Below are positions 8,608 to 18,400 of a stretch of 64,000 bases of DNA, piece after piece. Source of the stretch: Geobacter sp. OR-1 (GTDB lineage Bacteria > Desulfobacterota > Desulfuromonadia > Geobacterales > DSM-12255); contig NZ_BAZF01000006.1 of assembly GCF_000813145.1 (NCBI RefSeq), positions 185,510-249,509 of the forward strand, read 5' to 3'. The notes under the pieces were generated by a model. It was not told where the DNA came from. It saw only the letters and a list, made by a program, of their open reading frames with translations, and made no database searches. The translations under genes were made by a program, and so were the position numbers. Every line of letters starts with the position of its first letter. Position 1 is the first letter of the stretch.

Positions 8608-11600
8608 CTAATTGGCAGTCACATTGATAACTATGCTCTGTTCAACAGAGTTCCCCACAATATCACTGACCCTGATGAGGACATTTCTATCCCCCAGCTG
8701 GTCTGAGGCTGGCGTCCAGGAGACGAGGCCGGCAGAAGACACTGTCATGCCCGATGGCGCTGTCAGGAGGGTATAGAGGAAGGTGTCGCCACTATATGGG
8801 TCGTTGACGGTCATTTGGTAGTTGTACGCTGTCCCTTGCTGAGCTGATGTGGGCGGAGTCGAGGTGATAACAGGTGTATGGTTTGCCTCGTTCGGCCCGT
8901 AGGAACAAGTTGCCTTGGCATATGCCAGAGTGGTCACGCTCTGTTCGGCGCTGTATGGTGAACGCTCGGTCCCTCTGTAGGAACGAACTCTGTAGTAATA
9001 GGTCTTTCCGGGGCGCAGACCGCAACTGTCGGTGTAGAAAGTTTCATCGCCCTTGGCAATGGTTGCAATAGTCGACCAACGACCGGACGCAAGCTTCATC
9101 TGAATCTCGTATCCTTCAGGGAGAGCGCAACTAGTTGGGATGCAGACTGATCCGTCGTAGTTCCATTCTATTGTGACGCTTGTCGGATTGGCTGGCGTTA
9201 GCGCTGTGATGGCGACGCTCCCCAGGGTGAGGGTGGTCACCGTTGCCTCGCTGCCCGGAGTGGAGTAAAGACCGGTGGTGTTCCAGGCCATGACCCGATA
9301 GGAATAGGTAGTGCCGGCCTTGAGTCCGGTATTCTGGTAGGTGAGATCGGGCTGTTCTATAACCAGCTCCCAGCTGCCGTTTCCTTCCTTCCGCTCCAGC
9401 CGGTATTTTGTCGCACTCTGACTGCTGCTCCACGCCAGATCCAGGCGAGTATTGGAAACAACAGTTGCCGTTAATGTGGCCGGCGCGGCAGGTGTAGTTG
9501 TGGTCGACTGAACGTTGCTTACGGTTGAGTAGCCGTTGACGATGTTCCTCGGTGAAACCCTGTAGTAGTAAAGGGTCCCAGCCAGGACAGAGGCGTCGCA
9601 GTAGGTGGTTTCATTTTTGCTGATGTTGAAGGCCGCCGTCCAAGTGGTGTTGTCAGGGCTTCTTTCCACCTTGTACCCTTCGTTGGCAGCGATATTGTTC
9701 CAGGTGAGGCAGATGTTGCCTGCCGTGATGCCGGAGAGTGGGTTCAGTACCGGCGTGGCGAGCAGGGTCGTCTGCGTGGCCGGTGTGGTGGAATATGGAG
9801 AATCCCCGGAGCCGTTATAGGATCTCACCCGGAAACAGTAGGCCGAACCGGTGGTGAGGCTGACGATGGGCACCGAGACGCCCGCCTGGGAATTTTCGGT
9901 GATCCCGTTCCAGTCTTCGGCGGAGCAAGTTGCAGCCACCCTCGGCTTGTACTGGTATCGGTAGCCGGTGGCACCGGAGCTGGCGGCCCAGGAGAGGGTA
10001 ACCGAGGTCAAGGAGGCCGGGGTGGCGGTCGGGGTGCCCGGCGTCATCGGGATGGTGAGCGCGCTGGGGTTCGAGCTGGTCCAGAAGGAGTTGCCGTTGC
10101 CCCATACTGCCTGGACCCGGAAATAGTAAGTCGTGCCACTCATCAGGCCGGTAACGTTGCGCGACGTTACGTTGCCGGAGTAGCTTCCGGGGCTGGTGAA
10201 TGCGCTGGATGTGCTCCACTGGAGGGTGTAGCTGGTGGCGCCTGTGACCGCGGGCCACGAAACGTTGACCGAGTTCTGGGTCGCCCCTGACGCCGTAATA
10301 CTCGCCGGAGCCTGCAGATAGGTGATAACGCGCGGTGACGAGATTCCGGTGTTATTGAACGACTTGACCTGGTAGCAGTAGGTTGCCCCTGGGGTTAGAC
10401 TGGACGGGGTATTGCTGTAGGTAGTTGCCGGGAGTGTGGCCGGGGTCACGGCTGACCAGTCCTCGGTGGTGCAGTCGGCACCGGCCAGCTGTTTCTGGTA
10501 GAAATAGTAACCGGTCTCACCAGGGACGTTCTCCCAGCTAATGACGCCGGCAGCCGCGGACATGGTGGCCGGGGTCCTGGGGGTGGTGGTGCCGTATATC
10601 TCGTTGCTGTAGGCGGAGTAAGCCGAAGTACCGATCTTGTACCTGACCCGGTACTGATAGGTATTGCCGGCGGTAAGCGCCGGGGAGTCGTTAAGGTAGG
10701 TCGTCGTGTCTGCGGCAAGAAGCGCCGGCGGGTTGAGGGTGGTCCAGGCGGTCCAGCCGGTCGGCGGGCTGGCCGGGTTCTCCTCCTGGTTGTTCAGGGT
10801 CCGCCGCTGAATCTCGTAGCCGCTCTCGCCGGTAGCATCAGCCCATGTGAGTTGGATGGCGGTGGCCGATTGCGGGACAACCGATGACAAGCTGGTCGGG
10901 TTGACAGTGGTAGTGGCCGGTGTGGCTGTGGATGTTGAATTGCTGAGACTGTTGTAGGCATAGACCTGGAAGTTATAGGCAGTGGCCGGGGAGAGGCCGG
11001 GCACGGTATAAGTGATGACGTCCTTGGCGAGCGCCAGGTTCATCCGCACCCCGTCCTTGATGATGTCGTAATTGGTTTCGCCTAGGATATCAGTCCAGGT
11101 AAGGGTTACCGAGTTGTTGGTGATGTTGGAGGTAGTCGGTGCCGCCGGCGTGGGAATAAAAGTGGTGGCTGTCCGATCTGGAGAGCTGTAAGTGGAGTTG
11201 GCGCCGTTCAGGAGTCCCTGCATCCGGAACTTGTAGGTGCGGCCAGGGGTGAGAGGAGTGACGTTCCCTGAGATCGAGTTGGCCGCGAAGGCGGTAAAGT
11301 TCGTCCAAACTCCCCAGTAGGCGCCGTTGACATCGACACAGGAGACGGGGTCGTTGTTGGTGCAGGCGGCGTATGATGCCTGGTAATTTGATTCATTGCC
11401 GTTGGGGCTGTTGTTGGTGTCGGTCCAGCCAAGAGCAACCGTGGTGGTGCTTGTGCCGGTTGCCGAATTGAAGGTCGGCGCCTGGAGCAGGGTGGTGGCC
11501 GACACCTCGGCGCTGTAGGCGGAGTCTCCGGAAGCATTGCGGCCCTTCAGGCGGTAGTAGAAGAGCGTACCGGTGTACAGCCCGGTGTCGTTGTAGGTGA

Positions 11601-14600
11601 TGCTGTTCTGTGCCAGGTTGCTGCCGACCTGGCCCCATGCTCCGCCGGCCCCGGTTTTGCGCTCAAGAATGTACTCGGTTTCGGTTTCCAGATCGGTCCA
11701 GGCGAGGTTGATCTGGGTGGTCGATGCGACCACGGGGGCGCTCATCACCGGTGCCCCCGGAAGCGATTGTTCGATGTACTGTGAGCCACCGATGGCGTTG
11801 GATGCCTTGACGCGGTAGTAATAGACCGTGCCGGCGGTAAGTCCGGAGTCGCTGTGGGTTGTCACATCGGCAGCCTTGGTGGCCAGGACTGCCCAGCTAC
11901 CGGCAGTACCCACCTTGCGCTCGATGGTGTAACCGGTCTCGCCGGCAACGTTGGTCCAGGAGAGGTTGATCTGGGTCGCGGAGACGGCAGTCAGGGTCAG
12001 CGGGGCCGGGGTGAGCGGCGGAGTGTCCGCCTGCACATATTTGGTCTCGGTGCCTCCGGCATAGGCGGTTACCCGGTAGCAGTAGCTGTTTGCCGGGATG
12101 ACCGTACTGTCGGTGTAGGTGATCTGGTTCGCTTCCGGACTCGCCAGCAGGGAAAAAGAGAGTGTCGACGCGCTGCACGCCTCGGCCTTACGGTAGATCC
12201 GGTAGCCGTCTTCCGCCAGAGAGTTGTCGCTCCAGGTGACGATGACGCTGGCGTTGGTAGAAGAGGTTATCACCGGGTACGGGGGCTGAAGGGTGGCACC
12301 CGACATCTTGAAGACCAGGTAGTCGGCATTGAGTGACTCGTTCTCGCTGTATCCGGCCATGAACGCCTCGCCCAGCCGGTTGACGGCAACCGAGGATGCT
12401 TCGGCCATATACCCTTCGGAGTTGGGGTCCGTTATCCACTCCTCTAGGCTGGGGACCGCTGTTCCTTCTAGGATTGTCCCATCACTTTTGATCCTGAACG
12501 CCAGGGCTGATGTGTTGGTCCAGTCGGTTGTACTACCGGCGACAAAGATGTTGCCCGAGAGGTCCGTACTCATAGATTTCAGTTCTTCATCGGTATCCGG
12601 CCTCATGATGGTACTCGACCAGATCTCGCCACCATTCGCATTGTAACGGATAACATGGAAATCGGCATCGTTGTTTCGGGTACGGCTCGTTCCGGCTACC
12701 GTCACGGTCGATCCGTCGATGGGGTCGACCGATATCGCGGCCGCCCAGTCGTCGCCATGCGCCGGCCCGTCGTATGTAGGTTGCCAGGTTCTCCTCTGGG
12801 AGGATACATCAGCCCCGTCATACTTGATGGTGATAAAATCCCGCCCATTGGCACCGGTGGTGACAAAGCCGGCCACATAAGGGTTGCCGCTAGGGTCGAT
12901 GGCCAGAGCCAATCCCTGGTCGTCGCCATAGCCGCCATTATAGAGATCTTCCCAGATGAGTGCGCCGGTGGCCCCGCTGTATTTTGCGGTAAAGATGTCA
13001 CGGTTAGTGCCGTTATGGCTGGTCCCGGTAATGAAGATGTCGCCCTTCTTGTCAAAAACCACTGCCGAAGGGATATCGTCACCCAACTTGTCGATGATCA
13101 CCGGTATCCAGGCACGGGTCCCGCTGGCAAGGTATTTGATGAGATAGATATCCTGATTGTTCTGGGCATTCTTGCCGTATCCCACCACCGCAATGTTGTT
13201 GTTTGCATCGGCGCTGGACGATATGGCAGTGGCCCGGTCATCGATGCCTCCCGGTCCGTTAAACTGGTCCTCCCAGGTAAAGCTCCCTCCGGTGGGCGGG
13301 TATTTAATGGTGAAGATGGAGTTGATGTTGCCGCCGGCCTGGGCATAGAAAAGTTCGGAGTGTCCTGAAACCAGGACGTCATTATTATTGTTGATAAAAA
13401 GACAGGTCGGAACGTCCAAGCCGTTCTGGGCGCTGTCGTAACGGTTGTTCCAGGATTGGTTGAGCGACCGGTCAAACTTCATGGTGAGGTAATCGAGCCC
13501 GCCTCCGCTACCTGGTAGCCCTTCGATCATCTCCTTGCTGTCGCTGTATCCGGTCACAACCGGGTTGTTGTCCGGCCCGGCTGCTATCACCTTGGCAAAG
13601 TCGTCGCCGTTGTATGTGCTGTCAAAAACGTAAGGGGATGTGTTTGTGATAAAAGCGATGTACTGGGTGAGAACCCGGGCCGTGTTGCTGAAGTGGGAGG
13701 AGTTCTCCGTGTTGAATGCCCTGACCCGATAATAATAGTAGGCGTCGACAGTAATGGTGGTGTCGGTATAGGTAGTCGAGCCCACCGGAAGCGGATCGAT
13801 CGGGAGGTCGGTGAAATCGGTGCACCCCCAGCCGGTACAGCGCTGAACGATGAACCCTGTCTCGACAGAGTGAAGGTAATCCCATCTCAAGGTAACGGAA
13901 CTGTCGCTGTTGAGGGTGGTGGTAAGGTTTGTCGGCGGATTTATAAGATCAGGATCGTATTTGACCACATGGTAATCGAAGCCTGTGGCCGCTGAATCGG
14001 TCCACCCTGCCACCAGTACGTTTCCGGCCTGGTCGAGCCCGATCCCTATTGTGCGGTCGTTTCTGCCGATAGAGACATCCAGTCCGACCTGCCAGAGTTC
14101 CGTCCCGTCACTTTTTCTGTATTTGACGGTCTGATAGCTGTCGTTATTATTGTTGGCGATTGTGTAGCCGGTGACAAAAAGATCACCGCCTTCATCCACG
14201 ACGATCCCTGTGGCTGAAGCAATGTCATCATTACCGTTGTAGGAGTTGAAATTCTTCTCCCAGGCGACAACCGGGGTTTTTACCAACGGGTCGACGGGAT
14301 CGATATATTTCGCCGTGTAGAAGTCGTGCTTTGCGTCAAGTGTCCAGGTATACCCGGTTACGTAGACGACTCCGGAAGCATCAACAGCAAGACCTGTCGG
14401 CTCGTCGTCAAAGGCGCCGTTGAAGACATACTCCCATATTACATCACCGGTCGAGGCCGAGTATTTGGCTGTGTAGATGTCCTTGTCCAGGTCGTTGACC
14501 GTAACCCCTGTGACAACCACGTTGCCAAGGGTATCGAAGAGGACCTCCCGCCCCATATCATCCTTGCTTCCGCCTTGTGCAGCGGTTGCATATCGCTTCT

Positions 14601-15387
14601 GCCATGATGTCTCCGCTGCGATATCGTAACGTATCGTCAGAATGTCGTAATCGTTGCCGTTCCAAGAGCGGCCGGTGACGGCAACCTTTCCGTTGCCGGC
14701 GGCAATCGACTCTGCAATATCGTCGCCAGCGGAGGGGTGTCCGTAGGTTGCTGTCCAGCTGGGAGTATTGGTGTTGTCGATCTGGCCGTCTTTGGGATAT
14801 TTGAGGATGATATAGTCGAGGTTGCCCTGGCTGTTCTGGGTGTAGCCGGCAACGAAGACATCACGGTTCTCGTCGGTGGTTACCGCCATGCCGCTGTCCA
14901 TGCCGCCGGCTGCTCCGTTGTAGGTATGCTGCCAGATGACGGTGCCGTTGGCACCGTTATATTTTATGGTGTGCATGTTATTGTTCGTACCGTCAAGGAC
15001 GCGACCAGTGACGATGATGTTGTCGTCCTTGTCCACAGAGATCGCATTGGCCTGGTCATTGCCGCCGATCTTGTCGAAGTGTGCCCGCCAGGCAATGCCG
15101 CTACCGTCGGCCTTGAACTTTACCGTCCAGAAATCGTTATCCGTGTCTCCGTTAAGATTGCGGTAGCCGGTGATGATGACACTGCCGCTGGAATCAACTA
15201 CGGAACGGCGAGCCTCCTGTTTCCCGGCCTGGGAATCCTGTTGCTGCCAGAGGATGTCACCCCCGGCCGCGAAGAGCTCGCCTGTCCCGAGGGCCAGGAA
15301 CGATGCCACTGCTATGGCCGGCATGAGGAGCGGCAGAAATCCTCTTAAAATGGTGCGGCAGATTTTTCTATGGTCAAGTCGGTTCAT
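8608..15387 (-). CDS. Giant secreted SBBP beta-propeller / fibronectin III protein
   Basis: A 2259-residue exported protein. A GGAGG nine bases upstream supports the ATG at 15387, followed by a basic N-terminus and a signal segment ending in ELFAAG. Domain order by eye: SBBP-type propeller repeats (about residues 35-500, recurring DxxGxxxVTGY and xxTIKY), one FN3 domain, a second SBBP block (about 600-1040), then roughly twelve more FN3 domains with recurring TxINLSWTxxxGETGYxIER and YYYRVxA signatures, and a C-terminal Ig-like domain (PVITSTPPTSAQQGTAYNYQ). No membrane anchor is visible. It follows the multiheme cytochrome gene by 38 bases, so it is probably an extracellular partner or scaffold for it. 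Confidence 0.88.
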   Translation of the reverse strand: MNRLDHRKICRTILRGFLPLLMPAIAVASFLALGTGELFAAGGDILWQQQDSQAGKQEARRSVVDSSGSVIITGYRNLNGDTDNDFWTVKFKADGSGIAWRAHFDKIGGNDQANAISVDKDDNIIVTGRVLDGTNNNMHTIKYNGANGTVIWQHTYNGAAGGMDSGMAVTTDENRDVFVAGYTQNSQGNLDYIILKYPKDGQIDNTNTPSWTATYGHPSAGDDIAESIAAGNGKVAVTGRSWNGNDYDILTIRYDIAAETSWQKRYATAAQGGSKDDMGREVLFDTLGNVVVTGVTVNDLDKDIYTAKYSASTGDVIWEYVFNGAFDDEPTGLAVDASGVVYVTGYTWTLDAKHDFYTAKYIDPVDPLVKTPVVAWEKNFNSYNGNDDIASATGIVVDEGGDLFVTGYTIANNNNDSYQTVKYRKSDGTELWQVGLDVSIGRNDRTIGIGLDQAGNVLVAGWTDSAATGFDYHVVKYDPDLINPPTNLTTTLNSDSSVTLRWDYLHSVETGFIVQRCTGWGCTDFTDLPIDPLPVGSTTYTDTTITVDAYYYYRVRAFNTENSSHFSNTARVLTQYIAFITNTSPYVFDSTYNGDDFAKVIAAGPDNNPVVTGYSDSKEMIEGLPGSGGGLDYLTMKFDRSLNQSWNNRYDSAQNGLDVPTCLFINNNNDVLVSGHSELFYAQAGGNINSIFTIKYPPTGGSFTWEDQFNGPGGIDDRATAISSSADANNNIAVVGYGKNAQNNQDIYLIKYLASGTRAWIPVIIDKLGDDIPSAVVFDKKGDIFITGTSHNGTNRDIFTAKYSGATGALIWEDLYNGGYGDDQGLALAIDPSGNPYVAGFVTTGANGRDFITIKYDGADVSSQRRTWQPTYDGPAHGDDWAAAISVDPIDGSTVTVAGTSRTRNNDADFHVIRYNANGGEIWSSTIMRPDTDEELKSMSTDLSGNIFVAGSTTDWTNTSALAFRIKSDGTILEGTAVPSLEEWITDPNSEGYMAEASSVAVNRLGEAFMAGYSENESLNADYLVFKMSGATLQPPYPVITSSTNASVIVTWSDNSLAEDGYRIYRKAEACSASTLSFSLLASPEANQITYTDSTVIPANSYCYRVTAYAGGTETKYVQADTPPLTPAPLTLTAVSATQINLSWTNVAGETGYTIERKVGTAGSWAVLATKAADVTTHSDSGLTAGTVYYYRVKASNAIGGSQYIEQSLPGAPVMSAPVVASTTQINLAWTDLETETEYILERKTGAGGAWGQVGSNLAQNSITYNDTGLYTGTLFYYRLKGRNASGDSAYSAEVSATTLLQAPTFNSATGTSTTTVALGWTDTNNSPNGNESNYQASYAACTNNDPVSCVDVNGAYWGVWTNFTAFAANSISGNVTPLTPGRTYKFRMQGLLNGANSTYSSPDRTATTFIPTPAAPTTSNITNNSVTLTWTDILGETNYDIIKDGVRMNLALAKDVITYTVPGLSPATAYNFQVYAYNSLSNSTSTATPATTTVNPTSLSSVVPQSATAIQLTWADATGESGYEIQRRTLNNQEENPASPPTGWTAWTTLNPPALLAADTTTYLNDSPALTAGNTYQYRVRYKIGTSAYSAYSNEIYGTTTPRTPATMSAAAGVISWENVPGETGYYFYQKQLAGADCTTEDWSAVTPATLPATTYSNTPSSLTPGATYCYQVKSFNNTGISSPRVITYLQAPASITASGATQNSVNVSWPAVTGATSYTLQWSTSSAFTSPGSYSGNVTSRNVTGLMSGTTYYFRVQAVWGNGNSFWTSSNPSALTIPMTPGTPTATPASLTSVTLSWAASSGATGYRYQYKPRVAATCSAEDWNGITENSQAGVSVPIVSLTTGSAYCFRVRSYNGSGDSPYSTTPATQTTLLATPVLNPLSGITAGNICLTWNNIAANEGYKVERSPDNTTWTAAFNISKNETTYCDASVLAGTLYYYRVSPRNIVNGYSTVSNVQSTTTTPAAPATLTATVVSNTRLDLAWSSSQSATKYRLERKEGNGSWELVIEQPDLTYQNTGLKAGTTYSYRVMAWNTTGLYSTPGSEATVTTLTLGSVAITALTPANPTSVTIEWNYDGSVCIPTSCALPEGYEIQMKLASGRWSTIATIAKGDETFYTDSCGLRPGKTYYYRVRSYRGTERSPYSAEQSVTTLAYAKATCSYGPNEANHTPVITSTPPTSAQQGTAYNYQMTVNDPYSGDTFLYTLLTAPSGMTVSSAGLVSWTPASDQLGDRNVLIRVSDIVGNSVEQSIVINVTAN

Positions 15388-15425
15388 TGGCGAGCCTCCG
15401 GGTGTATTGGATGCAGTCACGTCGC

Positions 15426-18400
15426 TTACGGCACTGTCGGCCATGGTGTCTTCAGGTTCCAGTAGTTTTTGTTCGGCCAGGTCCCGCTTGTGTGACATGC
15501 GACGCCTGCCTCGTAGCTGGCAAAATTGCCGAGCAGGTTACCATTCGGGTACCCTCGGTACTGGCCATGGCTCCCTGCGTACGCATATTGGCTGCTCGCC
15601 TTCCAGGGGGTTCCTCCGGATGGCCGGTTGCCGCGGTGCTGGTAGTCGAGGCAGTTGGTCTGCATCAGGCGAGGCAGGCCGGAGTTGTGCGGCTGATGGC
15701 ACTTGGAGCAGGTATAGTTGTGTTCAGTGTTGGCTCCCCATCCCTTGACCGATTCGTGGATGCGGTCGATGCTTTTCCATCCCTGGTCCTTGTTAGTACC
15801 GTTGGTAAGGCTCGATTTCACGTGGCACTGGAGGCAGAGCCCGGCGAATTTGCTGTCGTCCTCGCTGATTTTCCCTCCGACTCCGAAGGTGTTCCTGTCG
15901 ATATTGTGGTTCGTTATTGGGGTGATCGAAGGATACCAGCTATACTGTCCCCACGAGAGGGCGGTCGAGGATGCCCCGGACGGATTCGGCGGCGGCGAGT
16001 CCTCCTTGTATGGGGAGGTCATCCAGGTTCCCTTCAGAAGCGGCACCGCATACGCCTGGTCCGCACCTAACGACGGCGAGACCCCGTGCGGATCGTGGCA
16101 GGCAGCGCAGGTACCGCCGATCGTGTCGGCCGGCGTGGTCGCCAGTGTAGAGGATGCCTTCATGTGCCCGCCGACAATTGTCGCCTTGGTGGCACGTTCG
16201 GGGAACCGGGCCGTGGACCCCTTGGTCCCCTGGCCGAATTTCGGGGTGTCTTTATACCCCATGATCGCCGCCGTTGCCCCGAAGGTCGCCTGGTACCCCC
16301 ACGGTGTGGTCCCGGCGTTCTGGCTCAGGTGACAGTCGAAGCACTGCCCGGCACCGGCGCTGTAAGGATTTATCGCCGCCGGGTTCTCGTTGGCGGATGC
16401 CTTGTAGCTCATGGTGTAGCCGCCCTTACCGGCCTGAGTCTCCTTCAGGTTGCCGCCGTTCTTGGTCCCATTGAAGGTCTCGTAGCTGGTGGTGTTGCCG
16501 GTAACCTTGGAACCGTGCGAGCTGTGGCAGTCAAAGCAGGTAACGCTATAGCTGCCATTTCTGCTATTGATTATCGAGGAATCAGTGCCGGTGGTCGCGC
16601 TCCATCCGCCGGCATTGGCAGTCGCATTGCCGTGGGCAGAGAACGCCTTGTTGACGCCGTACTTGCCGGTGGTGTTGTACTGGCTCCACCTGGCGGTACC
16701 GGTCTGGGAGTAGCGGGCGTCGATGCTCTTCTTGTCCCAGGCGTACTCCCGCGGCGTCCGGCAGTCGCCAAACGGCTGGGTATCGTTGTTCTGGTCGCTG
16801 TGGCAGGAGATGCAGTGGGTGTTCAGCTTGGCAACTTCTTTCCTCGATGTGGAAAGAATTGGAAAACTGACTTTGCTTGCCAGGAACTGGATGGCCGTGG
16901 AGCTGTTTTTGTAAACCGACGGCCGGAACCGGGCACCCCACACAACCAAGTCAACTTTGGCGTTCTTGACAGTGGAGTGGTTCTTATAGTTGTACCCCTC
17001 GTGGTGCTGGACATCGATCAGCCCCTCAGGCGTCGATTCCCAGTGACAGGCGTAGCAGTGCTTGTTGCTGACATCGACCCCCTGGACATGGTGCGAGTTC
17101 GCTTTCAACTGGCTCATGACGTCCATCCGCATGCCGATCGCGCCGGCGTGGCACTTGGTGCAGTCGCGCGGGAGACCGAACCCGGAATGACGAGGCACCG
17201 GCTTGTTGAAGTGACAAGTAGTGCAGCTTTGCTTGTTGCCGTGGCTGTCGCTGAAGCGGTGTTCGTGGCAGACTGTGCAGACACGGCTGGAGTTATGCCC
17301 ATCGCCTCCGTCACTCCTGAAATGCTGGCTCCCGGCAGAGTGGCAGACATTGCAGATTCCGTCGAACGGCGCCGATATCCTGGCATAGTCAAGTCCGCTC
17401 TGCTTACGGGTGAACGTGACGGGAGCCCGTGTTATCGGCTTGCCGAACTTGCCATCCGTGGTGGTGGCAACCATGCTCTGGATCATGTAGATATTCTTGT
17501 CGCCATGTGGATCGTGGCAGTCCCAGCAGAATTTCCCGCCTTTTGTGACGCCATTCTCCTGCAGGGCCTTATAATGCTTGTAACCAAAATGGGCCGATGT
17601 TGCCCGTGCCTTCTTCGGCTTGATCCATCCTGTCCCAGGATTGAACCCCAGTGAATATTTGAACGGGTCGCTGGAGGTATGGCAGCTCACGCACTTGTCG
17701 CCGCTGTCGTCGTCATGGCACTTGAGGCAGACACCCATCATAACGTACTGGTTTTTGATGTCATCTTTCTGGGCTTTGGTCCAGGTGCCGGCGTTACTGT
17801 TGTGCCCCTTATGGGCTCCGGTGGTGAACAGTTCAGTATCCGAGGTGTGGCAGGTGATCGTTCCATCAACCCCGTTTATGCAGTTAACGGTGTATTTGTG
17901 GCCCGGATACCGGTTCTCGGTGGAGCCGTTGGCCAGCTTGAAAAGTATCCCGGAACCAGTTGCCTGAGGGGCCAGCGATTCAGTTTGGTTCACATGACAG
18001 CCGATGCACTCGCTGGCGTCGGCTGTCCACTCCATGTGGCAATAGACGCACTCCTTTTCGAACCGCTGTTCAAACTGGTTGTGGATCCTGAGCCGGAAAG
18101 GGTTACTGCTGTAATTGTGGAAGACTTTATTGTCATGGCAATACCAGCAGGGGTTTCCGGGGAAATTTGCAGCCGGGTTTCCGGACGCGGGGTAGCGGCC
18201 TGAAGTTGAATATCGGCCATGACCAGTGGTTGCCCATTCGCTAAGGTTGATTTTTGCCTGAGTCCCGTTAAAAATCGCTCCATAGTCGTCATTATCAGCG
18301 TTGGTAGTCCCGTGGCAGCCGAGACAGATAATAGTACCATTTACCGTATCGCCCCAGACCGGGTCAGTTCCCATGTTGATGTGGCAGCTCGTACCCGAGC